This document shows positions 53,173 through 60,381 of a stretch of 64,000 bases of DNA, in pieces; within the stretch, counting starts at the first letter, position 1; each line of letters opens with the position of its first letter. Source of the stretch: Aquabacter sp965279295 (GTDB taxonomy: Bacteria > Pseudomonadota > Alphaproteobacteria > Rhizobiales > Xanthobacteraceae); assembly GCA_965279295.1 (NCBI GenBank), contig CBDIHQ010000017.1, one strand, 5' to 3'. Below the pieces are notes generated by a model. It saw nothing but the letters and a program-made list of their open reading frames with translations, was not told the DNA's origin and ran no database searches. The position numbers were made by a program, and so were the translations under genes.

Positions 53173-54536
53173 GAGGCCAGTTCCAGTTCGGCAACTGGGG
53201 TGGAAAGGGGGCCGAGATGGATGCGCCCGGATTCCTCCGGCACCGACCAGGGCCGGCGCACGCCGCCCAGAGCCTCGGCGACCGCGAGGCCCGCCTGGAG
53301 CCCATCCTCATGAAACCCGGCGCCGAAATAGGCGCCGCAGAACCACACGTTCCCGGCGCCTTGGAGCGACCACAACTGCTTCTGCGCGGCCATGGCGCGT
53401 GCGTCAAATATCGGGTGGGTATAGGCCTCGCGCCGGATGATCTTTTCAGCATCAGGCGCGCGGGACGGGTTGAGGGTGACGAATAGCGGCGTCGCCTGAG
53501 GGATGCCCTGGAGCGCGTTCATCCAATAGGTCACGCTCAGCCGCTGCGTCGCTCCGCGTCCCTCGGCGAGGTAGTTCCAGGCGGCCCAGGCGCGCCGGCG
53601 GCGCGGCATGAGGGCGGGGTCGCAATGCAGCACCGCTTCGTTGTGGCTGTAGCCGAACGCGCCCAGAAGGCGTGCCTCCTCCGGGCGCGGGGCGTCGAGC
53701 ATGCGCAGGGCCTGGTCGGCATGGGTTGCGATCACGGCATGGTCGAAGTGTTGGAGGAGTCCGCCCTGCTCGCGCACCTCCACCCCGCCGGGCACGCGGC
53801 GCACCGAAGCAATGGCGCTGCGCAACTGCACGCCTCCCGCGAAAGCCTGCGTCAAGCGCGCGACATAGGTGCGGCTGCCGCCGTCCACGGTGCGCCAGAT
53901 CGGACGCTGGATCAGCTTCAGCAGGCCATGGTTCTCGCAGAAGCGCACGAAACTGGCGGCGGGATAGCGCCCGACCTCGCCGGCCGGCGTCGACCAGATC
54001 GCCGCCGCCATGGGATAGAGATGATCCTCCCGGAACGCCGCGCCATAGCCCTTGAGATCAAGGTAGGTATCGAGGCTTTCCAGGCCCATGCCTGGAAGAT
54101 CGCGCGGCGCCTCGCGATAGAAGCGGAAGAGATCGCGCAGCATCGACCAGAAGCGGGGGCGCAGGGCGTTGCGCGGATCGGCGAACAGGCCGGGTAGCCC
54201 GCAGCCGGAATATTCGAACGCCCCCTGATCCATGGAGACGGCGAATGACATATCCGTGGGCTTGGTGGGAACGTCGAGATGCGCGAACAGGGCGGTCAGG
54301 TTGGGGTAGGTGGCCTCGTTGTAGACGATGAAGCCAGTGTCCACCGGGACGCCGCCGGCATCCACCGTGTTGCTGTGCCCGCCCAGCCGGCCGTCGGCCT
54401 CGAACAGAGTCACATTGTGTTTCTTGGAGAGAAGCCAGGCGGCAGAGAGGCCGGAAATGCCGCTGCCGATGACGGCGATATCGAGGCGCGGGGCAGAGAG
54501 CGAGTCCGGGGACAAGAAATTTGGGCGAACGTTCAT
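53169..54536 (-). CDS. FAD-dependent amine oxidase-like protein of the cfa/DUF1365 cluster
   Basis: 455 residues. FAD fold at the N-terminus (DIAVIGSGISGLSAAWLLS, then FEADGRLGGHSNTV), the family's VDTGFIVYNEATYPNLTALF and a C-terminal NVWFCGAYFGAGFHEDGLQAG (in part) completing the FAD site. Related proteins act with cyclopropane synthases on membrane fatty acids; in R. sphaeroides an equivalent flavin protein in the RpoE regulon is implicated in furan fatty acid formation (family knowledge, exact orthology not tested). First gene of its operon, with an RpoE-type promoter upstream. Confidence 0.9.
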   Translation of the reverse strand: MNVRPNFLSPDSLSAPRLDIAVIGSGISGLSAAWLLSKKHNVTLFEADGRLGGHSNTVDAGGVPVDTGFIVYNEATYPNLTALFAHLDVPTKPTDMSFAVSMDQGAFEYSGCGLPGLFADPRNALRPRFWSMLRDLFRFYREAPRDLPGMGLESLDTYLDLKGYGAAFREDHLYPMAAAIWSTPAGEVGRYPAASFVRFCENHGLLKLIQRPIWRTVDGGSRTYVARLTQAFAGGVQLRSAIASVRRVPGGVEVREQGGLLQHFDHAVIATHADQALRMLDAPRPEEARLLGAFGYSHNEAVLHCDPALMPRRRRAWAAWNYLAEGRGATQRLSVTYWMNALQGIPQATPLFVTLNPSRAPDAEKIIRREAYTHPIFDARAMAAQKQLWSLQGAGNVWFCGAYFGAGFHEDGLQAGLAVAEALGGVRRPWSVPEESGRIHLGPLSTPVAELELAS

Positions 54537-54608
54537 CGTGTCCCTTTACGGCTCGGCATCCGTTCAACCTCCAGGAAGCATGTTCCGGCTCAAACGTTAT
54601 CGCTTTAG

Positions 54609-54638
54609 GGTGTACGTGGAGAGGCTTGCCTCGGATCA
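54609..54638 (-). promoter_or_regulatory. Candidate RpoE (ChrR-type sigma-E) promoter of the amine oxidase-DUF1365-cfa operon
   Basis: On the minus strand TGATCC (54638-54633), 18 bp, then TACACC (54614-54609). The -35 element is a perfect match to the R. sphaeroides RpoE consensus and the spacing equals that of the other two sites in this locus; the -10 element is weaker. The predicted start is about 65 bp before the first gene. Confidence 0.65.
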
Positions 54639-54674
54639 CTCAAGCTTTCTTCCTGCGATCATGGCCTGCCCCGG

Positions 54675-54704
54675 TGATCCAGTATCGCGGGCAGCGCGTA
54701 AAAG
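54675..54704 (+). promoter_or_regulatory. Autoregulatory RpoE promoter of rpoE-chrR
   Basis: TGATCC (54675-54680), exactly 18 bp, then TAAAAG (54699-54704), matching the TGATCC-N18-TAAGA-like consensus of ChrR-controlled RpoE. Transcription should begin near 54711, which argues against the upstream in-frame ATG at 54710 and for rpoE starting at 54758 or 54785. Confidence 0.75.
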
Positions 54705-54784
54705 GGTTTATGAATGCCGGCATCCAGAGTGTTCACGAGGTCTTTCCTGCATTGCCCATGGCAGTGCGGCGAGGTCTGCCAGTG

Positions 54785-55360
54785 ATGTTGCCGGCGAAGG
54801 ACACCGCCTCGCTGAGCGGTGCGGAACTGAACACCCTTGTGGCGGCGATCGCTACCGACCGCGACCGCGACGCCTTTGCCCGCGTCTACAAATACTTCGC
54901 GCCGAAGGTCAAAGGCTTCCTCATCAAGGCGGGGGCGCCGGCGAACACGGCGGAGGAATTGGCACAGGAAACCATGCTCGCTGTCTGGAACAAGGCCTCC
55001 TATTTCGATCCGGCGCGGGCCAGCGCCGCGACCTGGATCTTCACGATCGCGCGCAATCTGCGCATTGACCATCTGAGGCGCGGCCGGGCTGCGGCGAGCG
55101 CGGTGCTTGATGTTCCCGAGGAGGCTGACCAAACCCTCTCGGTCGAAGCCGCCATGCTGGTGAACGAGCGGGAGGATCGGGTGCGGGCGGCGCTGCGCAG
55201 CCTCTCCGAAGAGCAGGCGACGATCGTGCGGCTCTCCTTCTTCTCTGACAAGGCGCATGCCGAGATCGCACGGGAATTGAGCCTGCCGCTCGGAACCGTG
55301 AAATCGCGTGTGCGGCTGGCCCTGAACAAGCTGCGCACGATGCTGGACGGCGACCTATGA
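54785..55360 (+). CDS. rpoE: ECF sigma factor RpoE (ChrR-controlled, ECF11-like)
   Basis: 191-residue extracytoplasmic-function sigma factor. Region 2 (RDAFARVYKYFAPKVKGFLIKAG, AEELAQETMLAVW, TWIFTIARNLRIDHLRR in fragments) and region 4 (ALRSLSEEQATIVRLSFFSDKAHAEIARELSLPLGTVKSRVRLAL in fragments, with the helix-turn-helix near residue 160) are complete. Partner anti-sigma gene chrR overlaps by 4 bp. Known homologues respond to singlet oxygen. The start is set at ATG 54785 (GAGG upstream); 54758 is possible, and 54710 is made unlikely by the promoter position. Confidence 0.93.
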   Translation: MLPAKDTASLSGAELNTLVAAIATDRDRDAFARVYKYFAPKVKGFLIKAGAPANTAEELAQETMLAVWNKASYFDPARASAATWIFTIARNLRIDHLRRGRAAASAVLDVPEEADQTLSVEAAMLVNEREDRVRAALRSLSEEQATIVRLSFFSDKAHAEIARELSLPLGTVKSRVRLALNKLRTMLDGDL

Positions 55361-56016
55361 GCATCAGCCATCATCCCACCGAAGAGACGCTGCTGCGCTA
55401 CGCCGCCGGCCGTCTGGCGTCCGGCCCGGCCCTGGTCGTTGCCACCCATATGTCGGGCTGCCCAATCTGCCGGGCGCGGACGGCGCAGTTCAAGGCCATC
55501 GGTGGCGCGCTGATTGAGGAGACCGCCCCGGTCGCCATGGCGCCCGATGCTTTTGCCCGCGTGCTGTCCGCCATTGAAGCTGCCGAGCCGGTGCCGACGC
55601 GGCAGCGCCATGTGCCGTCGGTCGCCGCGCGTCAGACCGCTGGCATTGAGCTGCCGGTGCCGCTGCGCGATTGCGAGATCGGTCCCTGGCGCTGGAAGGG
55701 CCCCGGCATTCAGGCAAGCCGGGTAACGCTTCCGCACGATCCCAAGGCACGGATAAGCCTGCTGCGGGTGGCCCCCGGCGTGAAGCTGCCGGACCATGGG
55801 CATTCCGGCGTCGAGTTCACGCAGATCCTGTTCGGCGCTTATTCCGACAGCCTCGGTCATTACCGCCCCGGCGATCTGACCGAGATGGATGCGGAGGTGG
55901 AGCACCAGCCGGTGGTCGATCTCGACGGTGAGTGCATCTGCCTCACGGCGCTAGATGGAGAAATGCGCCTGCGGGGCATTTTCGGGCGTTTGATGCAGCC
56001 GTTCGTCCGTCTCTGA
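55357..56016 (+). CDS. chrR: Zinc-binding anti-sigma factor ChrR (cupin type)
   Basis: 219-residue anti-sigma factor that holds RpoE until singlet oxygen or related stress. The N-terminal zinc site is complete: H6, H31, C35 and C38 (THMSGCPIC), at the same residue numbers as R. sphaeroides ChrR. The C-terminal cupin domain keeps its metal ligands H147, H149, E153 (PDHGHSGVEF) and H183 with exactly the ChrR spacing. Translationally coupled to rpoE (ATGA overlap). The cupin is needed for stress release in the characterised system, so this ChrR should be fully responsive. Confidence 0.95.
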   Translation: MSISHHPTEETLLRYAAGRLASGPALVVATHMSGCPICRARTAQFKAIGGALIEETAPVAMAPDAFARVLSAIEAAEPVPTRQRHVPSVAARQTAGIELPVPLRDCEIGPWRWKGPGIQASRVTLPHDPKARISLLRVAPGVKLPDHGHSGVEFTQILFGAYSDSLGHYRPGDLTEMDAEVEHQPVVDLDGECICLTALDGEMRLRGIFGRLMQPFVRL

Positions 56017-56019
56017 GGG

Positions 56020-56910
56020 GTGAGACGGGTTTGGTTTTTGGTGGCGGGCTGTTTCGGTGGATTGGCACTGATGAGCATCTTGTTCTCCCCCGTGACCATC
56101 CTCAACGCTCTGGCGGCGCTTGAGCCGTGCGAGGTGACGTCGGAGATCGCCTATGGCGAGGGGCCACGGCGCAAGCTCGATGTCTATCAGCCGAGCGATG
56201 CGCACACCGACCTGCCGGTCGTTGTGTTCTTTTACGGCGGCGGCTGGGAGGAGGGGGAGCGGAGCGATTATCGCTTTGTCGGCGCGGCACTGGCCAGCCG
56301 GGGCATCGTCACCGTCATTCCGGATTATCGCATCTATCCGCAGGTTCGCTTTCCCGCGTTTCTGGAAGACGGCGCGGCGGCGGTGCGCTGGGCGCGTGAG
56401 CACGCGGCTCAATTCGGCGGCGATCCCGGCCGTATCGTCCTGGTCGGACATTCCGCCGGTGCGCACATCGCCGCCATGCTGACCTTCGACCGGCAATGGC
56501 TGGCCGGCGTCGGGCTCGATGCCACGCGCGATCTCGCCGGAATGGTGGGGATCGCCGGACCTTATGATTTCCTGCCGCTGCGCAGCGATAGGTTGAAGGA
56601 CATCTTCGGTCCGGAACCTGGTCGCGCGCTGTCCCAGCCAATCAATTTCGTCGCCGGCGGCGAGGTGCCTGTGCTGCTTGTTACCGGGCGCAAGGACGGT
56701 GTGGTCGATCCCGGCAATGCCCTCCGGCTCGCCGCGCGCATCCACGCGCATGGCGGCAGCGCGCAGACCCAGACCTATGCGCTGGTCGGCCATCCCACCA
56801 TCATCGGTGCGTTCGGCGCGCCGCTGCGCCCGCTCGCCCCCGTGCTCGCGGATACGGTGGAGTTCATCGCATCGGTCACGGGACCGCGCCGGGACGGGCG
56901 GGGCGCATGA
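56020..56910 (+). CDS. Alpha/beta hydrolase (BD-FAE-like esterase), membrane-anchored
   Basis: 296 residues with an N-terminal hydrophobic helix (WFLVAGCFGGLALMSILFSP) acting as signal or anchor. Esterase features: oxyanion block FFYGGGWEEGERSDY, nucleophile GHSAGAHIAAM and a late GRKDGVVDPGNA (acid) and LVGHPTIIG (His). Carboxylesterase-type hydrolase of unknown substrate, probably facing the periplasm. GTG start 3 bp after chrR; the next gene overlaps by 4 bp, so it is co-transcribed with rpoE-chrR and likely induced by the same stress. Confidence 0.87.
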   Translation: MRRVWFLVAGCFGGLALMSILFSPVTILNALAALEPCEVTSEIAYGEGPRRKLDVYQPSDAHTDLPVVVFFYGGGWEEGERSDYRFVGAALASRGIVTVIPDYRIYPQVRFPAFLEDGAAAVRWAREHAAQFGGDPGRIVLVGHSAGAHIAAMLTFDRQWLAGVGLDATRDLAGMVGIAGPYDFLPLRSDRLKDIFGPEPGRALSQPINFVAGGEVPVLLVTGRKDGVVDPGNALRLAARIHAHGGSAQTQTYALVGHPTIIGAFGAPLRPLAPVLADTVEFIASVTGPRRDGRGA

Positions 56911-57713
56911 CGGTTGTGCCGCTGCTCGCTGGCCTCGCCGTCGCGCTCTGCCTCGTCATGATGGCGGCGTGGGCGGTCGCTGAACGCACCGGAAACAGCG
57001 GGTGGGTCGATACCATCTGGTCGTTCGGTGTGGGCGCCGCGGGGGTCGCGGCGGCGCTGGTTCCCCTCGGCGCGGCGTCGTTCAGCGGGCGGCAGCTTTT
57101 CGTGGCGCTATTGGCGGCGCTCTGGTCGGTGCGGCTCGGCCTGCACATCCTCGCCCGCACGCTCCAGGGCAAGGACGATCCGCGCTACGCCCAGCTCCGC
57201 AAGGAATGGGGCGCGCATGCGAGTTTCAAGTCGTTCTGGTTCCTGCAAATCCAGGCGGCCTGCGCGTTCGTGCTGGTGGTGGCGATCTTCATGGCCGCGC
57301 GCAATCCGTCCCCTCTGGTGCGTCCTGGCGATTGGCTCGGGGTGCTGGTGCTGGTGATCGCCCTGGTGGGCGAAGCGATTGCCGACCGGCAGCTTGCCGC
57401 CTTCCGGGCCCAGCCGGCCAATAAAGGCCGGGTCTGCGATGCCGGCCTCTGGGGGCTCACGCGGCATCCCAATTATTTCTTCGAATGGTTGGGCTGGTGT
57501 GCCTATCCGCTCATCGCCATGGATTTTTCCGGCGCCTATCCCCAGGGCTTCCTGGCGCTCATGGGACCGCTGCTGATCTATTGGCTGCTGGTTTATGCCT
57601 CGGGCATTCCACCGACCGAGGCCCACATGCTGCGTTCGCGGGGGGAGGCATTCCGCGCGTACCAGAAGCGGGTCAATGCCTTCTGGCCGGGCCCAGGACG
57701 GAAGGGCGGGTAA
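56907..57713 (+). CDS. DUF1295 family membrane protein (steroid 5-alpha-reductase-like)
   Basis: 268 residues with about seven helices. The diagnostic end is present: GRVCDAGLWGLTRHPNYFFEWLGW (NxxRHPNYxxE-type motif of the isoprenylcysteine methyltransferase/5-alpha reductase superfamily), with Y-x-x-L-R-K-E-W earlier (DPRYAQLRKEWG). Such proteins bind NADPH or SAM near the membrane and modify lipids or sterol-like molecules; the actual reaction is unknown. Overlaps the hydrolase by 4 bp, and ends the rpoE operon. Confidence 0.9.
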   Translation: MTVVPLLAGLAVALCLVMMAAWAVAERTGNSGWVDTIWSFGVGAAGVAAALVPLGAASFSGRQLFVALLAALWSVRLGLHILARTLQGKDDPRYAQLRKEWGAHASFKSFWFLQIQAACAFVLVVAIFMAARNPSPLVRPGDWLGVLVLVIALVGEAIADRQLAAFRAQPANKGRVCDAGLWGLTRHPNYFFEWLGWCAYPLIAMDFSGAYPQGFLALMGPLLIYWLLVYASGIPPTEAHMLRSRGEAFRAYQKRVNAFWPGPGRKGG

Positions 57714-57737
57714 GCCCCACCGGGTCCGCATCAAGTT

Positions 57738-58154
57738 TCAGGAAGGTAGCACGCTCGTCAGAAGCCGGGCGATGAGGAAGCCCAATGTCGCGGCCAAGCT
57801 GGTGGCGATTGTGCCCCAAGCCATGTCCACGACCGTGAGCATGCCCGGCCAGTTCTTAAGCGTCGCGTGATTGGTGAGGTCATAGGTGGCATAGGCGACG
57901 AAACCAAGCGCGGCGCCGTTGACCATCGCTGTGCTCCAGTGCCCTGACGTGAAAGCGGGCTGGACCGCGAAGAACACCACGCCGGCGATGTAGATCAGAT
58001 AAAACAGCGCCGCCGGGGGGAGGTTGAACGGCTCCTGCATCATCGGGCCGAGCAGGGGCTTGTACACGAGCGGCGCCATGATGCTCAGCCAGAGCCCGTC
58101 GAGCACAAGAAATGCGACCCCGGTGGACGCATAGGCATAAACCAACTTGATCAT
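57738..58154 (-). CDS. DUF2177 family membrane protein
   Basis: 138 residues, four hydrophobic helices. It opens with YAYASTGVAFLVLDGLWLSIM and has GFVAYATYDLTNHATLKNWP, the conserved DUF2177 block. Function unknown; members recur near RpoE/ChrR and photolyase/cfa genes. Convergent with DUF1295 (24-bp gap), and preceded by a perfect TGATCC-N18-TATAAC promoter, so it appears to be an independent unit of the RpoE regulon. Confidence 0.92.
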   Translation of the reverse strand: MIKLVYAYASTGVAFLVLDGLWLSIMAPLVYKPLLGPMMQEPFNLPPAALFYLIYIAGVVFFAVQPAFTSGHWSTAMVNGAALGFVAYATYDLTNHATLKNWPGMLTVVDMAWGTIATSLAATLGFLIARLLTSVLPS

Positions 58155-58187
58155 GGGAAATCTCGCTCCAGCCGCATTCCCCTTTTT

Positions 58188-58217
58188 GTTATACGTTGGG
58201 TGCGCAGCGCCGGATCA
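58188..58217 (-). promoter_or_regulatory. RpoE (ChrR-type) promoter of the DUF2177 gene
   Basis: On the minus strand TGATCC (58217-58212), exactly 18 bp, then TATAAC (58193-58188). Predicted start near 58181, giving a leader of about 27 bases before the ATG at 58154. It is the best of the three sites in this locus. Confidence 0.8.
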
Positions 58218-58430
58218 ATCGCCGCGAATGTTCCGGCAAAATCCACAAGCGCAATCGCGCCGGTGTGTTAGGCTCCGCTCGTATCGCGTCCCGCGCCGCT
58301 GCCGGGCCACCCGAGGGCGCCGCAGGCCCTCCCGAGGCCGCAACGGCCAGGGTTCCAATACGCCGGAGCCGCCGGCTCCGATCCTTCATTGCGTCGGCAT
58401 CGACCGGCGCGTTCACCACGGAGAAAACCG

Positions 58431-58568
58431 ATGGCCAAGGGCGAGCAGAAAAGCAATCGCGAGGCGAAGAAGCCCAAGAAGGTGAAGATCGCCGACGCAC
58501 CTGCGAACACGCCGTTCGCAGCCGCGCAGAAGAAGGTGCTCGATTCTGTGGCGCAGAAGCGCAAGTGA
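58431..58568 (+). CDS. Small lysine-rich conserved protein
   Basis: 45 residues, MAKGEQKSNREAKKPKKVKI then a short Ala/Pro/Thr stretch and a basic end (DSVAQKRK). Strongly basic, no membrane segment. Very similar short proteins (MAKGQ-x-R-S-N-K-E-x-K-K-P-K-K) are familiar in Hyphomicrobiales with no assigned function; nucleic-acid or ribosome association is possible from charge alone. Good ATG with GGAGAAAACC upstream. Confidence 0.75.
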   Translation: MAKGEQKSNREAKKPKKVKIADAPANTPFAAAQKKVLDSVAQKRK

Positions 58569-58660
58569 TCTTCGCACGAGCTTACGTGTGATCTACTGCA
58601 TGTGATGTCTCGGGCGCGTTCTTCTGAAGCGCGCCCGAGATCCAACCGTTTTGGCCCGGC

Positions 58661-59422
58661 CTAAAGGCCGATCAGGCCCCCGGCCAGGAAGCCGCCATCG
58701 ACATTGATGGTCTGGCCGGTCACGAACCCGGACTTCTCGCCGTCCAGCAGGAACGCGATGGCGCCGGACACCTCTTTGGGGGCGGCGTAGCGTTTCATGG
58801 GCACGGTCTGCATCCAGGCCGCGCGAGCCTCCTGCGTATGGAGCACCTTCACCAACGGCGTTTCGATGGGACCGGGGGCGATGGCGTTGACGCGGATATT
58901 GTCCTGCGCCAGTTCCACCGCCATCACCTGGGTGAGCAGGATGACGCCGGCCTTCGACGAGCCATAGGCCGAGCGCCCCAGATTGCCCCGCTGCCCCGAC
59001 ACCGAGGCGATGTTGACGATGGAGCCGCCGCCGTTCGCCTTCATGGCGCGCGCCGCCTCCCGCGCCACCACGAAGGTTCCGACCAGATTGACGTCTAGAA
59101 TCTTGCGGAACAGGTCCGCTGATGTCTCCAGCGCCGGCAGGTCGCGGGCGATGCCGGCGCTATTCACCACGCCCTTGAGCGGGCCGAAATCCCGGTCCGC
59201 CTCGGCGATGGCCTCCACGACCGCCGCCTCGTCGGTCACATCGAGCGGCAGGAAGCGGGCCTGGTTGCCATAGGCGGAAAGCTCCGCCTGCGCGCTGGCG
59301 ATATGCTCCGCCATGACGTCCGCCGCGACGACGCGCCAGCCCTCTTTCAGCAGTTCCTCCACCAGGGCGAGGCCGATGCCGGAGGCGCCGCCCGTCACCA
59401 GAACGCTTCCGCGATCCGTCAT
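58661..59422 (-). CDS. SDR family oxidoreductase (3-oxoacyl reductase-like)
   Basis: 253-residue classical short-chain dehydrogenase. TGGASGIG at the N-terminus (about residues 10-17), NSAG at about residue 87, catalytic Ser in NIASVSGQRG and YGSSKAG (YxxxK). C-terminal INVDGGFLAG is typical of FabG-like members. The ATG at 59422 is used because it gives the family start; the frame is open to 59536. It is the fourth gene of a minus-strand group headed by the acyl-CoA synthetase, 46 bp after the second PPC gene. Confidence 0.93.
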   Translation of the reverse strand: MTDRGSVLVTGGASGIGLALVEELLKEGWRVVAADVMAEHIASAQAELSAYGNQARFLPLDVTDEAAVVEAIAEADRDFGPLKGVVNSAGIARDLPALETSADLFRKILDVNLVGTFVVAREAARAMKANGGGSIVNIASVSGQRGNLGRSAYGSSKAGVILLTQVMAVELAQDNIRVNAIAPGPIETPLVKVLHTQEARAAWMQTVPMKRYAAPKEVSGAIAFLLDGEKSGFVTGQTINVDGGFLAGGLIGL

Positions 59423-59468
59423 GCTTCTCTCCCTTGTTGTTATTTCTCCTGCCGTGTGGCCGTGGGCG

Positions 59469-59852
59469 TCAGCCGCCGATCCATTCCTCCAGCGCGACCT
59501 CGAACGTGACGCAGACCGGGTTGCGCCCGGCGACAAAAGTCCCTCCGAACACGCGCCCGTCCGCGTCCGAAACCGTCCCTGAAAGGCGGGCGCGGGGCAC
59601 GCCGTCGATGGTGCGGACCTCGCCCATCAGGGTCAGGGTTTCCACGGCCGCGCCTGAGACCATCACGCGCCGCCCACCGAGTGTTTCCAGGCACGCCTCG
59701 GTCAGGCTGCCGAGGCTGCCGCGCACCAGCGCCGCCGCAAACCCATGTTCGGCGCAGATCGCCTCGATGGCGTCGACGAGATCCTCATTTGGCCGCACCC
59801 GGCCGTAGAGCAGCCGGCCGGTGCGGCCGGCTTCCGGGACATCAGCGAGCAT
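59469..59852 (-). CDS. PPC (DUF296)-domain protein, second copy
   Basis: 127-residue single-domain PPC/DUF296 protein. It has GRLLYGRVRPNEDLVDAIEAIC at the N-terminus, AAALVRGSLGSLTEACLE with the domain's core strand, and RLSGTVSDADGRVFGGTFVAGRNPVCVTFEVALEEW (shown in parts), corresponding to the G-T-x-S-x-x-G-x-x-x-G-G-H/T-F block. The usual His of L-H-x-H is replaced. Starts 11 bp before the first copy ends, so the two are coupled. Function unknown; the fold forms trimers. Confidence 0.82.
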   Translation of the reverse strand: MLADVPEAGRTGRLLYGRVRPNEDLVDAIEAICAEHGFAAALVRGSLGSLTEACLETLGGRRVMVSGAAVETLTLMGEVRTIDGVPRARLSGTVSDADGRVFGGTFVAGRNPVCVTFEVALEEWIGG

Positions 59853-60381
59853 AAGCTGTTTCCCTGGCCCTGGGATGGAAGATCGACATGGCGGTCTCGG
59901 CGTCAAAACGCTGGGCGATGGAAAGGGCGGTGAAGGCGCGGGCATACACAATCGGCGGGTCATCGCCGGCGATGGCCTCGTGCGGGAGGAGATGGCCGCC
60001 GAAGGGCAGGCCATCGGCAGCGAACAGCAATGCGTGGCAGTGGATCAGCGGCTTGCCCTCCAGATCGAGGCCCAACGCCCCGCCCGCTCCGATTACACCC
60101 GCCGGCCCGGCTGGGATCGGAACGGAATAGCGCGCCACCTGCGGGCCGTCCGGGTTGGGGGCGGCGATGCAATAGGCAAGGCTGGCGAACGTGCCGCCGG
60201 TGAGTGTGAAAGCGGCGGATTGGGCGCCAACTGCATGAAGGGCACCCACCAGCCCCTCATGCAGGGAGCGGCCCGGCATCAGGGGGAACCGGAAGGCGCG
60301 CGCTCCGGCCTCGTCCAGGCTTTCCCTGCGTTCCGGCGTGACGGGACCGGGATGGACCAGCAGACGCAGCGGCGCGTTCAC
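59842..60381 (-). CDS. PPC (DUF296)-domain protein, first copy
   Basis: 179 residues. The PPC fold is recognisable: PGRSLHEGLVGALHAVGAQSAA, TLTGGTFASLAYC, then LDLEGKPLIHCHALLFAADGLPFGGHLLP (in parts), carrying the conserved HCH and GGHLLP residues. Such domains occur alone in bacteria with unknown function and fused to AT-hooks in plants. GTG start at 60381 overlaps the acyl-CoA synthetase stop (GTGA), so translation is coupled. Tandem with a shorter copy; probably the two act together. Confidence 0.85.
   Translation of the reverse strand: MNAPLRLLVHPGPVTPERRESLDEAGARAFRFPLMPGRSLHEGLVGALHAVGAQSAAFTLTGGTFASLAYCIAAPNPDGPQVARYSVPIPAGPAGVIGAGGALGLDLEGKPLIHCHALLFAADGLPFGGHLLPHEAIAGDDPPIVYARAFTALSIAQRFDAETAMSIFHPRARETAYAR

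Noticed and set aside
54710..54784. Longer RpoE starting at ATG 54710
   Set aside because: The predicted RpoE promoter would start transcription at about 54711, so this ATG would lie at or before the transcript start.
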